Source: Myxococcales bacterium (GTDB lineage Bacteria > Myxococcota_A > Polyangia > Polyangiales > Polyangiaceae). From it: 35,614 nucleotides of DNA. The notes under the pieces are model-generated. The model did no database searches. It worked only from the letters and a program-made list of their open reading frames with translations, and was not told the origin of the DNA. Where the stretch lies: the NCBI GenBank assembly GCA_020430845.1, contig JAGQJA010000064.1, forward strand, positions 12,009 to 47,622. Reading direction: 5' to 3'. The stretch's first letter is position 1. The number at the start of each line of letters is the position of its first letter. Below are positions 8,664-14,853 of this stretch, in pieces. The position numbers and the translations under genes are program-made.

Positions 8664-9233
8664 ATGACCTCCTTACGCGTCACCCTGGTCTTGTCCCTCG
8701 GCACCGTGCTCGCGTCGCTCGCGTGCGGCGGCGCCGCCACCCAAGACGTGCTCGGCGGCGAGTCGTCGTCGGGGGCGTCGTCGAGCGCCTCGTCTTCGTC
8801 CTCGGGCGGCACGTCCGGCGGTACGTCGTCGGGCGCCGCGTCGTCGACGAGCGGCGCGCCGGTCGACGCCGGCACCACGTCGAGCAGCAGCGGCGCGGTC
8901 GACGCGGGGGCGTGCACGCCCGAAGAAGAGCGGAACGACAACAAGGGCTCGGCCAACGAGCTCGTGACGTCGCGCTGCGGCACCGTGCGCGAGACCGACG
9001 GCGACGACTCCGACTTCCTCACGTTCACGTTGAAGCCCACGACGACCTCGATGTTCATCACGTTCGACGGCAACGTGACGCTCAAGGTCGACGTCGACGG
9101 GCGGCAGTCGGTCACGATGACGCCGACGTCGAAGCCGCCGCTCCCGTTCGTCAAGGGGCGGCCGTACGTGATCCAGATCCAGTCGGCGAACGGGGCCAAG
9201 CAGATCTGGCGCGTCAACTTGAACGAGAAGTGA
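8664..9233 (+). CDS. Ser-rich lipoprotein of unknown function
   Basis: 189 residues. The signal peptide MTSLRVTLVLSLGTVLASLA is followed by lipobox Cys21. A low-complexity Ser/Gly/Thr/Ala spacer spans about 32-75, typical of surface lipoproteins in this group. A globular part of about 110 residues contains EERNDNKGSANELVTSRCGTV and several beta-strand-like segments (DSDFLTFTL, MFITFDGNVTLKVDVDG, YVIQIQSANG). This resembles bacterial pre-peptidase C-terminal (PPC-like) beta-sandwich domains, but that is only a suggestion. An in-frame GTG at 8574 would extend it into the divergent DUF829 gene, so the ATG at 8664 is preferred. Confidence 0.8.
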   Translation: MTSLRVTLVLSLGTVLASLACGGAATQDVLGGESSSGASSSASSSSSGGTSGGTSSGAASSTSGAPVDAGTTSSSSGAVDAGACTPEEERNDNKGSANELVTSRCGTVRETDGDDSDFLTFTLKPTTTSMFITFDGNVTLKVDVDGRQSVTMTPTSKPPLPFVKGRPYVIQIQSANGAKQIWRVNLNEK

Positions 9234-9236
9234 TCG

Positions 9237-9338
9237 GCCGCGCGTTCCGCGGCGGGCGCACGCCTGCAGTACGCGCGGAACGTGCTTGATGCGCAGAGAC
9301 CGCAGCGCGTGGGCGCGCCGATCCAGCGGTCGCGCATC
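9237..9338 (+). other. Strongly structured intergenic segment (possible RNA element)
   Basis: Directly after the lipoprotein stop there are consecutive stems. First, GCCGCG (9237-9242) / CGCGGC (9248-9253) competes with a longer pairing of CGCGTTCCGC (9241-9250) with GCGGAACGTG (9275-9284), inside which GCGGGCG (9252-9258) pairs with CGCCTGC (9261-9267). Second, GATGCGC (9288-9294), a three-base AGA bulge, and GACCGC (9298-9303) pair perfectly with GCGGTC (9326-9331) and GCGCATC (9332-9338): 13 bp with one bulge. The 206-base gap up to the next gene at 9440 has no plausible ORF. It could be a terminator complex, a 3' UTR-derived RNA or a leader of the GAF gene. Confidence 0.45.
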
Positions 9339-9439
9339 CATGCGTCGGTCGTGGCAGAGCAGTCCGAGCGGATTCCACGCAGATCACGCCGTCGGCGCGC
9401 GGGGCGACGTGCGGAACGGGCCTTGCTCTGTCTTCGGAC

Positions 9440-10243
9440 ATGAGGAGACTCACCGTCCCGCGCCCGTCGCCGTCGTCCCCGCCTCGTCCCGCGCTCGCGG
9501 GCGCCGTGCCGATCCTCCCCGCGATCGGCGCGCCGCTCATCCGCGAACGCCTCGAGACGCTCGACCTCGAGGACGACGACATCGTCGAGAGCGCGCCGCA
9601 GCCCGCGCGCCGGAGCTCCGCGCCGCCGCCGCCGTTGCCGATCCGCCGGAGCTCTGCGCCGCCGCCGCCCCCCGCCAGCGTGCCGGCGCCTCCCGTGTCC
9701 ACCGTGCGCGCGACCTCGATCGCGACGCCGCTGCCGGGGCTCCGCCCGTCTGCGCCCGACCCGACGGACGTGCTCTTCGACGGGCTCTACGAGCTCAACT
9801 TCGTCCACTCGCTCGACGACGCGGCCACGCTCTGCGCGGCGGCGCTCGGGGCAGCCCTCGGGGCTCGCGCGGTCGTCGTGCACGCGCACGATCTGGCGCG
9901 ACGAGAGCTGAGAGCGCTCGCGGCCCACGGCGCCGAGCAGTGCGGCGTCGTCGGATCGACGGAGCCGAGCGACGACGATCTGGTCGCGGCCGGCGCCATC
10001 TGCAACGAGGGACCGATCACGATGCGCTTCGACGGCGAGCTGCCGCGCGTCGCCCCCCGTCGGCTCACGGCGCTCGGCGCGCCGCGCACGGTCGTCGCCG
10101 TCCCCGCGATGGCGTGGGGACGGTGCCTGGGCGTCATCGAGGTGATCGACGCCGACGAACGTTTCGCCCCTCGCGTCGCGGACGCGGCGATGTACGTCGC
10201 CGAGCGCTTCGCCGAGTTCTTGTCCCACCGCGTGGCCGCCTGA
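9440..10243 (+). CDS. GAF-domain protein with Pro-rich N-terminus
   Basis: 267 residues. Residues 1-110 are disordered-looking and rich in Pro, Ala and Ser, with two copies of a RRSSAPPPP-like segment. Residues about 115-265 look like one GAF domain: a first helix FDGLYELNFVHSLDDAATLC, strands ARAVVVHAHD, RTVVAVPAM and LGVIEVIDADERFAPRV, and a closing helix. GAF domains bind small ligands or act in dimerisation. No kinase, GGDEF or HTH output domain is attached, so it probably works through a partner protein. A hairpin with the stop codon in its loop ends the gene. No clear ribosome site is seen before the ATG. Confidence 0.78.
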   Translation: MRRLTVPRPSPSSPPRPALAGAVPILPAIGAPLIRERLETLDLEDDDIVESAPQPARRSSAPPPPLPIRRSSAPPPPPASVPAPPVSTVRATSIATPLPGLRPSAPDPTDVLFDGLYELNFVHSLDDAATLCAAALGAALGARAVVVHAHDLARRELRALAAHGAEQCGVVGSTEPSDDDLVAAGAICNEGPITMRFDGELPRVAPRRLTALGAPRTVVAVPAMAWGRCLGVIEVIDADERFAPRVADAAMYVAERFAEFLSHRVAA

Positions 10244-10250
10244 GGCGGTC
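10234..10250 (+). terminator. Hairpin with the GAF gene's stop codon in the loop
   Basis: CCGCC (10236-10240) and GGCGG (10244-10248) flank TGA (10241-10243); the stem extends to 7 bp with one G-U. No T-tract. Confidence 0.45.
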
Positions 10251-10256
10251 GACGAC

Positions 10257-10288
10257 CCGAGCTCGGGCGTTCGCGCGCGAGGGCTCGG
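10257..10288. terminator. Inverted repeat between convergent genes
   Basis: CCGAGC (10257-10262) pairs with GCTCGG (10283-10288), which abuts the stop codon of the minus-strand gene at 10289. It is a possible terminator for that gene. Confidence 0.35.
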
Positions 10289-10561
10289 TCAGGCCGCCGC
10301 GCGACCGCGTCGCGTCGCGGGCTTCACGCGGAGACCGTCGAACGCCACCGCGAGGCCGAGGCCCGTCATCGTGAGGCGCAGGCCGTCGACGTGGCCCTCG
10401 CGCTCGAGCCGGCCGAGCACGTCGTCGATCGCCTCGACGGGCGCGCCGGTCGTCGCCGCCAGCCACTCTCGAGACACGCTGCGGCGGTCTCGGGCGCCCG
10501 TCGCCAGCAGCACAAGCACACGCGCCGCCAGCGGCTTGTCCTCGATCTCTACGAAATTCAT
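10289..10561 (-). CDS. Small winged-helix-like protein
   Basis: 90 residues from MNFVEIEDK. The core (LAARVLVLLATGARDRRSVS, then REWLAATTGAPVEAIDDVLG, then RLEREGHVDG, then LRLTMTGLGLAVA) reads like a helix-turn-helix with a following wing: three helices, then a short beta pair. A DNA-binding or protein-interaction role is inferred, not proven. The frame is open upstream to 10777, but that would run through the divergent E1 gene's start; GGAAG on the minus strand a few bases before the ATG at 10561 supports the short form. It is divergent from the E1 dehydrogenase, so it may regulate it. Confidence 0.65.
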   Translation of the reverse strand: MNFVEIEDKPLAARVLVLLATGARDRRSVSREWLAATTGAPVEAIDDVLGRLEREGHVDGLRLTMTGLGLAVAFDGLRVKPATRRGRAAA

Positions 10562-10617
10562 GGGGTTCTTCCGGTAAGGGCCCGTGGTGGGTAGACGTGC
10601 GTGTAGTACGCATAAGG

Positions 10618-10628
10618 TGCACAGTGCA
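10618..10628. promoter_or_regulatory. Short palindrome in the divergent promoter region
   Basis: TGCAC-A-GTGCA, a perfect inverted repeat with 5-base arms, lies between the winged-helix gene and the E1 gene in a locally less GC-rich patch. It is a candidate operator only. Confidence 0.3.
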
Positions 10629-10686
10629 AGTACAAAACCGCACGTCGTCTCCACGTCGGCCATAGCCCCCGGGCGGGGTCGCCGCC

Positions 10687-10692
10687 TATAGT
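10687..10692 (+). promoter_or_regulatory. -10-like box for the E1 dehydrogenase
   Basis: TATAGT, 9 bases before the ATG at 10702. No obvious -35 box. No Shine-Dalgarno sequence fits between, so a near-leaderless mRNA is predicted. Confidence 0.55.
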
Positions 10693-10701
10693 CGCCGGCG
10701 C

Positions 10702-12972
10702 ATGCCCCTGGAACGCGCCCAGCGCACGCTGCAACGACTCCGCGCCATCGCCGCCGGCGAGCTCTCGATGGACGCACCGCCGCTGCGCCTCGACGGCGAG
10801 CTGGCCCTGGGCCTCTTTCGGTCGCAGCTCCTCTGCCGCCTTACCGACGTGATGGCGCACGAGCTCCGCGCCAAGAACCAGGGGTACTACACGATCTGCA
10901 GCGCCGGCCACGAGGGCAACGTGGTGCTCGGCAACCTCACGGGGCCGCACGATCCGGCGCTCTTGCACTACCGCAGCGGCGCGTTCTTCCTCGAGCGCGC
11001 GCGCTGCACGCCGTACGAGCTCGCGCAGACCGAGGTGCCCGGCGTCTTCGAGCTGCTGCTCTCGCTCGTCGCCTCGTCGGACGATCCGATCGCGGGCGGC
11101 CGACACAAGGTGTTCGGCAGCGTGCCCCTCGGCATCCCTCCGCAGACGAGCACCATCGCGTCGCACCTGCCGCGCGCCGTGGGCCTCGCCATGGCGCTCG
11201 AGCGGGCGGGGCGCATGGGGCGGCCCGTCGCCGACAAGAAGGCGATCGTCGTGTGCACGTTCGGCGACGCGTCGATCAACCACTCCACGGCGCAGGGCGC
11301 GCTGAACGCGGCGTCGTGGGCCGCGTACCAGAAGCTCCCGATGCCGGTGCTCTTCGTGTGCGAGGACAACGGCATCGGCGTGAGCGTGCGCACCCCGCCC
11401 GACTGGGTCCGGGCCCGCATGCAGGCCATGCCGGCGTTCGAGTACGTGTACGCCGACGGCACCGACATCACCGACGCGTACATGGCCGCGTCGCACGCCG
11501 TGGCCTCGTGCCGGGAGCGGCGCGCGCCGGTGCTCCTGCACATGACGTGCGCGCGTGTGTGGGGCCACGCGGGCAGCGACGTCGATCGCGAGTACCGCGC
11601 CGCCGAGGAGATCGCGGCCGCAGAGGATCTCGACCCCGTGCTGCGCACCGCGCAGTCGCTCCTCGACGCCGACGTGCTCTCGGGCCGCGAGATGCGTCAC
11701 GCCCTCGACGAGCTCGAGGAGCGCACGCGCGAGCTGGCCGACGAGGCCGTGCGGCGTCCCAAGCTCGAGACGCGGGGTGAGGTCATGGCGACCATCGCCC
11801 CCGCGCAGCCGGCGCTCGTGCACGAAGAGGCCTGCCGCTCCGGCTACGCCGACGAGCCCGAAGAGTGGAGCAAGCCGCGCGCGCTCGCGCACGGCATCCG
11901 CGCGGGGCTCGCCGACCTGATGCGCAAGTACCCCGAGATGATGCTCTTCGGCGAGGACGTCGCCGAGAAGGGCGGCGTCTACGGCGTGACGGTGGGCTTG
12001 TGGAAGACGTTCGGCCCGCGTCGCGTCTTCAACACGCTGCTCGACGAGCAGACGATCCTGGGCATCGCGCTCGGCGCCGGGCAGGCCGGGCTGCTCCCCG
12101 TGCCCGAGATCCAGTTCCTCGCGTACCTGCACAACGCCGAAGATCAGATCCGCGGCGAGGCCGCGACGCAGTCGTTCTTCTCGCGCGCCCAGCTCAAGAA
12201 CCCGATGGTCGTGCGCATCGCAGGCCTCGGCTACCAGAAGGGCTTCGGCGGTCACTTTCACAACGACGACAGCCTCGCGGTCCTGCGCGACATCCCGGGC
12301 ATCGTCGTGGGCGTTCCGTGCCGCGCAGACGACGCGGTGCGCATGCTCCGTACGCTCGCCGCCGCGGCCAAGGTCGACGGCCGCGTGACCGTGATCGTCG
12401 AGCCCATCGGCCTCTATCACACGCGCGATCTGCACGCGCCCGGCGACGGCAAGTGGGCCTTCGCGGTGCCGCCGCAGGGCGAGGCGATGGAGCTCGGTGA
12501 GGTGGGCGTCTATCACGAGGACGGAGGCACGCCGCCCGAGCTCGTCATCTTCACCTACGGAAACGGCGTGCCGATGTCGCTCCGCGCGCGCGAGCGCGTC
12601 GGCGCCCGCGGCGTGCGCATCGTCGACCTGCGCTGGATCTCGCCCCTTCCGGTGGAGGCGATCCAGGCGCACGGGCGCGAGGCCGCGAGCGTGCTCGTCG
12701 TCGACGAGTGCCGCAGGTCGGGCAACGTGGGCGAGGCCATCGCCGCGTGCTTGCTCGAGGGCTCACGCGGCCGTCCGCGCCCCTTCGCGCGGGTCGCCTC
12801 GGCCGACTCGTTCGTGCCGCTGGCCGACGCGGCGAACCTCGTGCTCGTGCAGGAGCACGAGATCGAAGACGCGGCGCGGCGCCTCTTGTCGCGCGTGTCG
12901 CTCTCGGACGCGCAGACGATGGAGTCTGCCGCGGTCCGGGCCGCGCCGCCGGGTCGACCGGCCAAGCCCTGA
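10702..12972 (+). CDS. Thiamine-diphosphate 2-oxoacid dehydrogenase E1, fused alpha and beta subunits
   Basis: 756 residues. Residues about 40-350 are an E1-alpha domain: YYTICSAGHEGN, RSGAF, then FGDASINHSTAQGALNAAS (GDA at 188-190) with CEDNGIGVSV (Asn223), the GDG-N thiamine-diphosphate motif in a GDA variant. Residues about 385-745 are an E1-beta domain: MLFGEDVAEKGGVYGVT, FNTLLDEQTILGIALGAG, PEIQFLAYLHNAEDQI and VDLRWISPLP. The enzyme should decarboxylate a 2-oxoacid and pass the acyl group to a lipoyl E2. The pattern looks closest to branched-chain or pyruvate E1 of the alpha2beta2 class. Neither E2 nor E3 is adjacent, so the partner proteins are encoded elsewhere. Confidence 0.92.
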   Translation: MPLERAQRTLQRLRAIAAGELSMDAPPLRLDGELALGLFRSQLLCRLTDVMAHELRAKNQGYYTICSAGHEGNVVLGNLTGPHDPALLHYRSGAFFLERARCTPYELAQTEVPGVFELLLSLVASSDDPIAGGRHKVFGSVPLGIPPQTSTIASHLPRAVGLAMALERAGRMGRPVADKKAIVVCTFGDASINHSTAQGALNAASWAAYQKLPMPVLFVCEDNGIGVSVRTPPDWVRARMQAMPAFEYVYADGTDITDAYMAASHAVASCRERRAPVLLHMTCARVWGHAGSDVDREYRAAEEIAAAEDLDPVLRTAQSLLDADVLSGREMRHALDELEERTRELADEAVRRPKLETRGEVMATIAPAQPALVHEEACRSGYADEPEEWSKPRALAHGIRAGLADLMRKYPEMMLFGEDVAEKGGVYGVTVGLWKTFGPRRVFNTLLDEQTILGIALGAGQAGLLPVPEIQFLAYLHNAEDQIRGEAATQSFFSRAQLKNPMVVRIAGLGYQKGFGGHFHNDDSLAVLRDIPGIVVGVPCRADDAVRMLRTLAAAAKVDGRVTVIVEPIGLYHTRDLHAPGDGKWAFAVPPQGEAMELGEVGVYHEDGGTPPELVIFTYGNGVPMSLRARERVGARGVRIVDLRWISPLPVEAIQAHGREAASVLVVDECRRSGNVGEAIAACLLEGSRGRPRPFARVASADSFVPLADAANLVLVQEHEIEDAARRLLSRVSLSDAQTMESAAVRAAPPGRPAKP

Positions 12973-12988
12973 GACCTCGCGCGCTCGC

Positions 12989-13792
12989 TCACTCGAAGCG
13001 CACGCGACCGAAGCGCGACGCCTTGTGGAAGTTGCCCTGGCGCCGGATCGGCGACCACGCGAGGGCGTGTCGCTGTCCGTCGCGGAACGTGTAGAGGTTC
13101 ACGCGCCACACGTCGCCCGCCTTGGGTGGAGACGCGGCGCGGCCCCCGGCGAACGCCGACCACGGCAGGGCGATCTCGACGGCGTAGTAGCGCCCGTCGC
13201 CGCGGCTCACCGCGCGCTCGGCCTTGCACGACCAGTCCATGTGGCCGAACCGCTTGCCGTCGGGCCCGTCCGCGATGGGCGTGTTGTAGTCGTCCCAGCG
13301 CGTGTCGAACACGGCGCCCGCGACGTCGATCTGGATCTCGTAGTAGCCCTTGTTGTCGCCGGGATCGCCGGGTTGGATCATGAGCTCGACGGCCGACGAC
13401 TTCTCCCAGAGGTGCGGGTCGACGTCGTCGCGGCCGAAGGGCGAGCCGGCCGCGCCGTCCTTGACGACGAACGCGATGTACAGCTTGGCGTCGTCCCACG
13501 TCATCCGCGCGAAGCCGTCGACCGGGCTCGCGTGGTCCTCGGCGCCGTCGCCCGGTTTCACCAGCGGGCCGAGCGCGGTCGCCGAGCCCCACGCGGCGTC
13601 GTCGAGCTTGCCGTCGATCACGGGCGCCGCGGTCGCGCGCTTGATGCGCGCGGGCTCTCCTTGGAGCGTCGGCTCGCCGCGCGCGGCGTCGGCCGGCGGG
13701 CTCACCCAGGGCGGGTCCTTCTTTCGCACGCACGCGCACGTGACTGCGCACGTGAGCGCGATCGTGGCCGCCACGACACGCCGTCGCTTCAT
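12989..13792 (-). CDS. Lipoprotein with a CBM9-like domain
   Basis: 267 residues. Signal peptide MKRRRVVAATIALTCAVTCA, lipobox Cys21. From about 52 onward it follows the carbohydrate-binding family 9-like fold (PF06452 type): APVIDGKLDDAAWGSAT, WDDAKLYIAFVVKD, EKSSAVELMIQPGDPGDNKG, YYEIQIDVAGAVFDT, YYAVEIALPWSAF and a last strand WRVNLYTFRDG. Such domains bind sugars or cap secreted enzymes; ligand unknown. The start ATG overlaps the stop of the upstream hydrolase (ATGA), so the two are translationally coupled. The longer open frame upstream lies inside the hydrolase gene and is not used. Confidence 0.85.
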   Translation of the reverse strand: MKRRRVVAATIALTCAVTCACVRKKDPPWVSPPADAARGEPTLQGEPARIKRATAAPVIDGKLDDAAWGSATALGPLVKPGDGAEDHASPVDGFARMTWDDAKLYIAFVVKDGAAGSPFGRDDVDPHLWEKSSAVELMIQPGDPGDNKGYYEIQIDVAGAVFDTRWDDYNTPIADGPDGKRFGHMDWSCKAERAVSRGDGRYYAVEIALPWSAFAGGRAASPPKAGDVWRVNLYTFRDGQRHALAWSPIRRQGNFHKASRFGRVRFE

Positions 13793-14769
13793 CGGCGGCG
13801 TCGCTCGAGCGGACGGGCGCCGTGCTTGGACTCGAACCACGAGGTGCGCAGTCGGCGGGGCAGGGCGGACGCGTAGAGGCAGTCGCGCAGGCTGTTGAGG
13901 CTCGACGTCACCTCGCCGTGCGAGAGCTGGGTCTTGATGCTCACGGCCTCGGCGCGGGTGAGGGCCGTGCGAGAGAGCGTGCCCTCGACGGTCTCTCGCG
14001 CGCACTCGACACCCGCGCGCTCGAGCTCGTCGAACAGGTGGTGCGTGTTCGTCGCGGTCGTGCCGTCGGTGTAATACGAGACGAGCTTGTGGCGCGCGCC
14101 CATGGGCTTGCCCTTGCCGGCGATGACCCAGTCGCGGAACGCGTCGAGCTCGGCGTAGAGCGCGTCGAAGAGATACACCTCGCGCACGGCGACGCCGCCG
14201 ACGCGGAGGCACGCGGCCGCCGCGTGGTATCCGCCGGAGTGGGCGCTCAGACAGAGGCGCCCGACGGAGGCCTTGGCCGGGATGAACGCGCGCCCGACGG
14301 CGCTCGACGCCGGCCGACCCTGGAGCGTGTGGAGGACCTCGGCGAGCATCCGCGCGAGCCCGCCGGGGGCCTCGAGCTTCCCCGCCGAAGAGTCGGGCGC
14401 CATCACCGGACCCTGCGGCACCACGAGGATCGCGTTCTGCTTGCTGTCGAAGAGCTGCTCGCGCAGCTGGTGCGCGGCGATCGCGCGCTCGGCGGTCGTG
14501 TTGTGGCCGTGGAAGTGGACCACCATGGGGATCGCGCCCCCGCGCGGCGCGGAGAAGTGCCGCGGCACGAATACCAGCACGGTCGAGTCGGAGTACCCCG
14601 CGCCCGCGTGAGGGAAGGGGGCGTGGGCGAGGTCGAGCGTCAGCGTCGTTCCCCGCGCGTCTGTCGCGTGCGCGCGGACGCCGTGGGCGGGGGCGGCGAG
14701 CGCTCGGCGGCTCGCGAGGGCCGCGGCAGCAGCGGTGAGACCGACGATGAAGGCGCGACGTGAGAGCAT
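13789..14769 (-). CDS. Secreted alpha/beta hydrolase-like protein
   Basis: 326 residues. The N-terminus MLSRRAFIVGLTAAAAALA followed by RRALAAPA has a twin-arginine-like RRAF motif and a cleavable Ala-rich signal, so export (perhaps by Tat) is likely. The body has an oxyanion-hole-like VVHFHGHN (83-90), a nucleophile elbow LSAHSGGY (Ser178) and strands AILVVPQGP and VREVYLFDALY typical of esterase/PHB-depolymerase-like hydrolases. The acid and histidine of the triad are not assigned with confidence. The TPR gene ends 81 bases upstream. The ATG carries a very strong Shine-Dalgarno sequence inside a perfect hairpin. It is co-translated with the CBM9-like lipoprotein, suggesting a polymer- or glycan-related task. 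Confidence 0.78.
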   Translation of the reverse strand: MLSRRAFIVGLTAAAAALASRRALAAPAHGVRAHATDARGTTLTLDLAHAPFPHAGAGYSDSTVLVFVPRHFSAPRGGAIPMVVHFHGHNTTAERAIAAHQLREQLFDSKQNAILVVPQGPVMAPDSSAGKLEAPGGLARMLAEVLHTLQGRPASSAVGRAFIPAKASVGRLCLSAHSGGYHAAAACLRVGGVAVREVYLFDALYAELDAFRDWVIAGKGKPMGARHKLVSYYTDGTTATNTHHLFDELERAGVECARETVEGTLSRTALTRAEAVSIKTQLSHGEVTSSLNSLRDCLYASALPRRLRTSWFESKHGARPLERRRR

Positions 14770-14788
14770 GTAGGACCTCCTCCTACAT
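14768..14788 (-). promoter_or_regulatory. Perfect hairpin presenting the Shine-Dalgarno sequence of the secreted hydrolase
   Basis: On the minus strand, ATGTAGGA and TCCTACAT form a perfect 8-bp inverted repeat around the 5-base loop GGAGG. The last two bases of the right arm are the A and T of the start codon at 14769. The ribosome site is thus shown in a loop while the start codon is partly paired. The same symmetry could instead be a DNA operator. Confidence 0.6.
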
Positions 14789-14834
14789 ACACACCTGCCG
14801 GAAACGGCGCAGAAGGGCCAAATTTCTGTCGCGG

Positions 14835-14853
14835 TGAGGCGGATGGCGCCTCA
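14835..14853 (-). terminator. Hairpin containing the stop codon of the large TPR gene
   Basis: TGAGGCG (14835-14841) and CGCCTCA (14847-14853) pair perfectly over 7 bp with a 5-base loop. The TGA stop (14851-14853, minus) is in the stem. A weak AAATTT follows downstream. Confidence 0.5.

Noticed and set aside
10558-12672. 704-residue open frame antisense to the E1 dehydrogenase
   Set aside because: Composition is Arg/His/Val/Glu-rich as expected of a shadow frame; the plus-strand E1 has full domain motifs over the same span.
13820-13850. tRNA T-arm-like sequence (GGTTCGAGTCC on the minus strand)
   Set aside because: It encodes residues SWFESK of the secreted hydrolase in frame, and no acceptor, D or anticodon arms can be formed around it.
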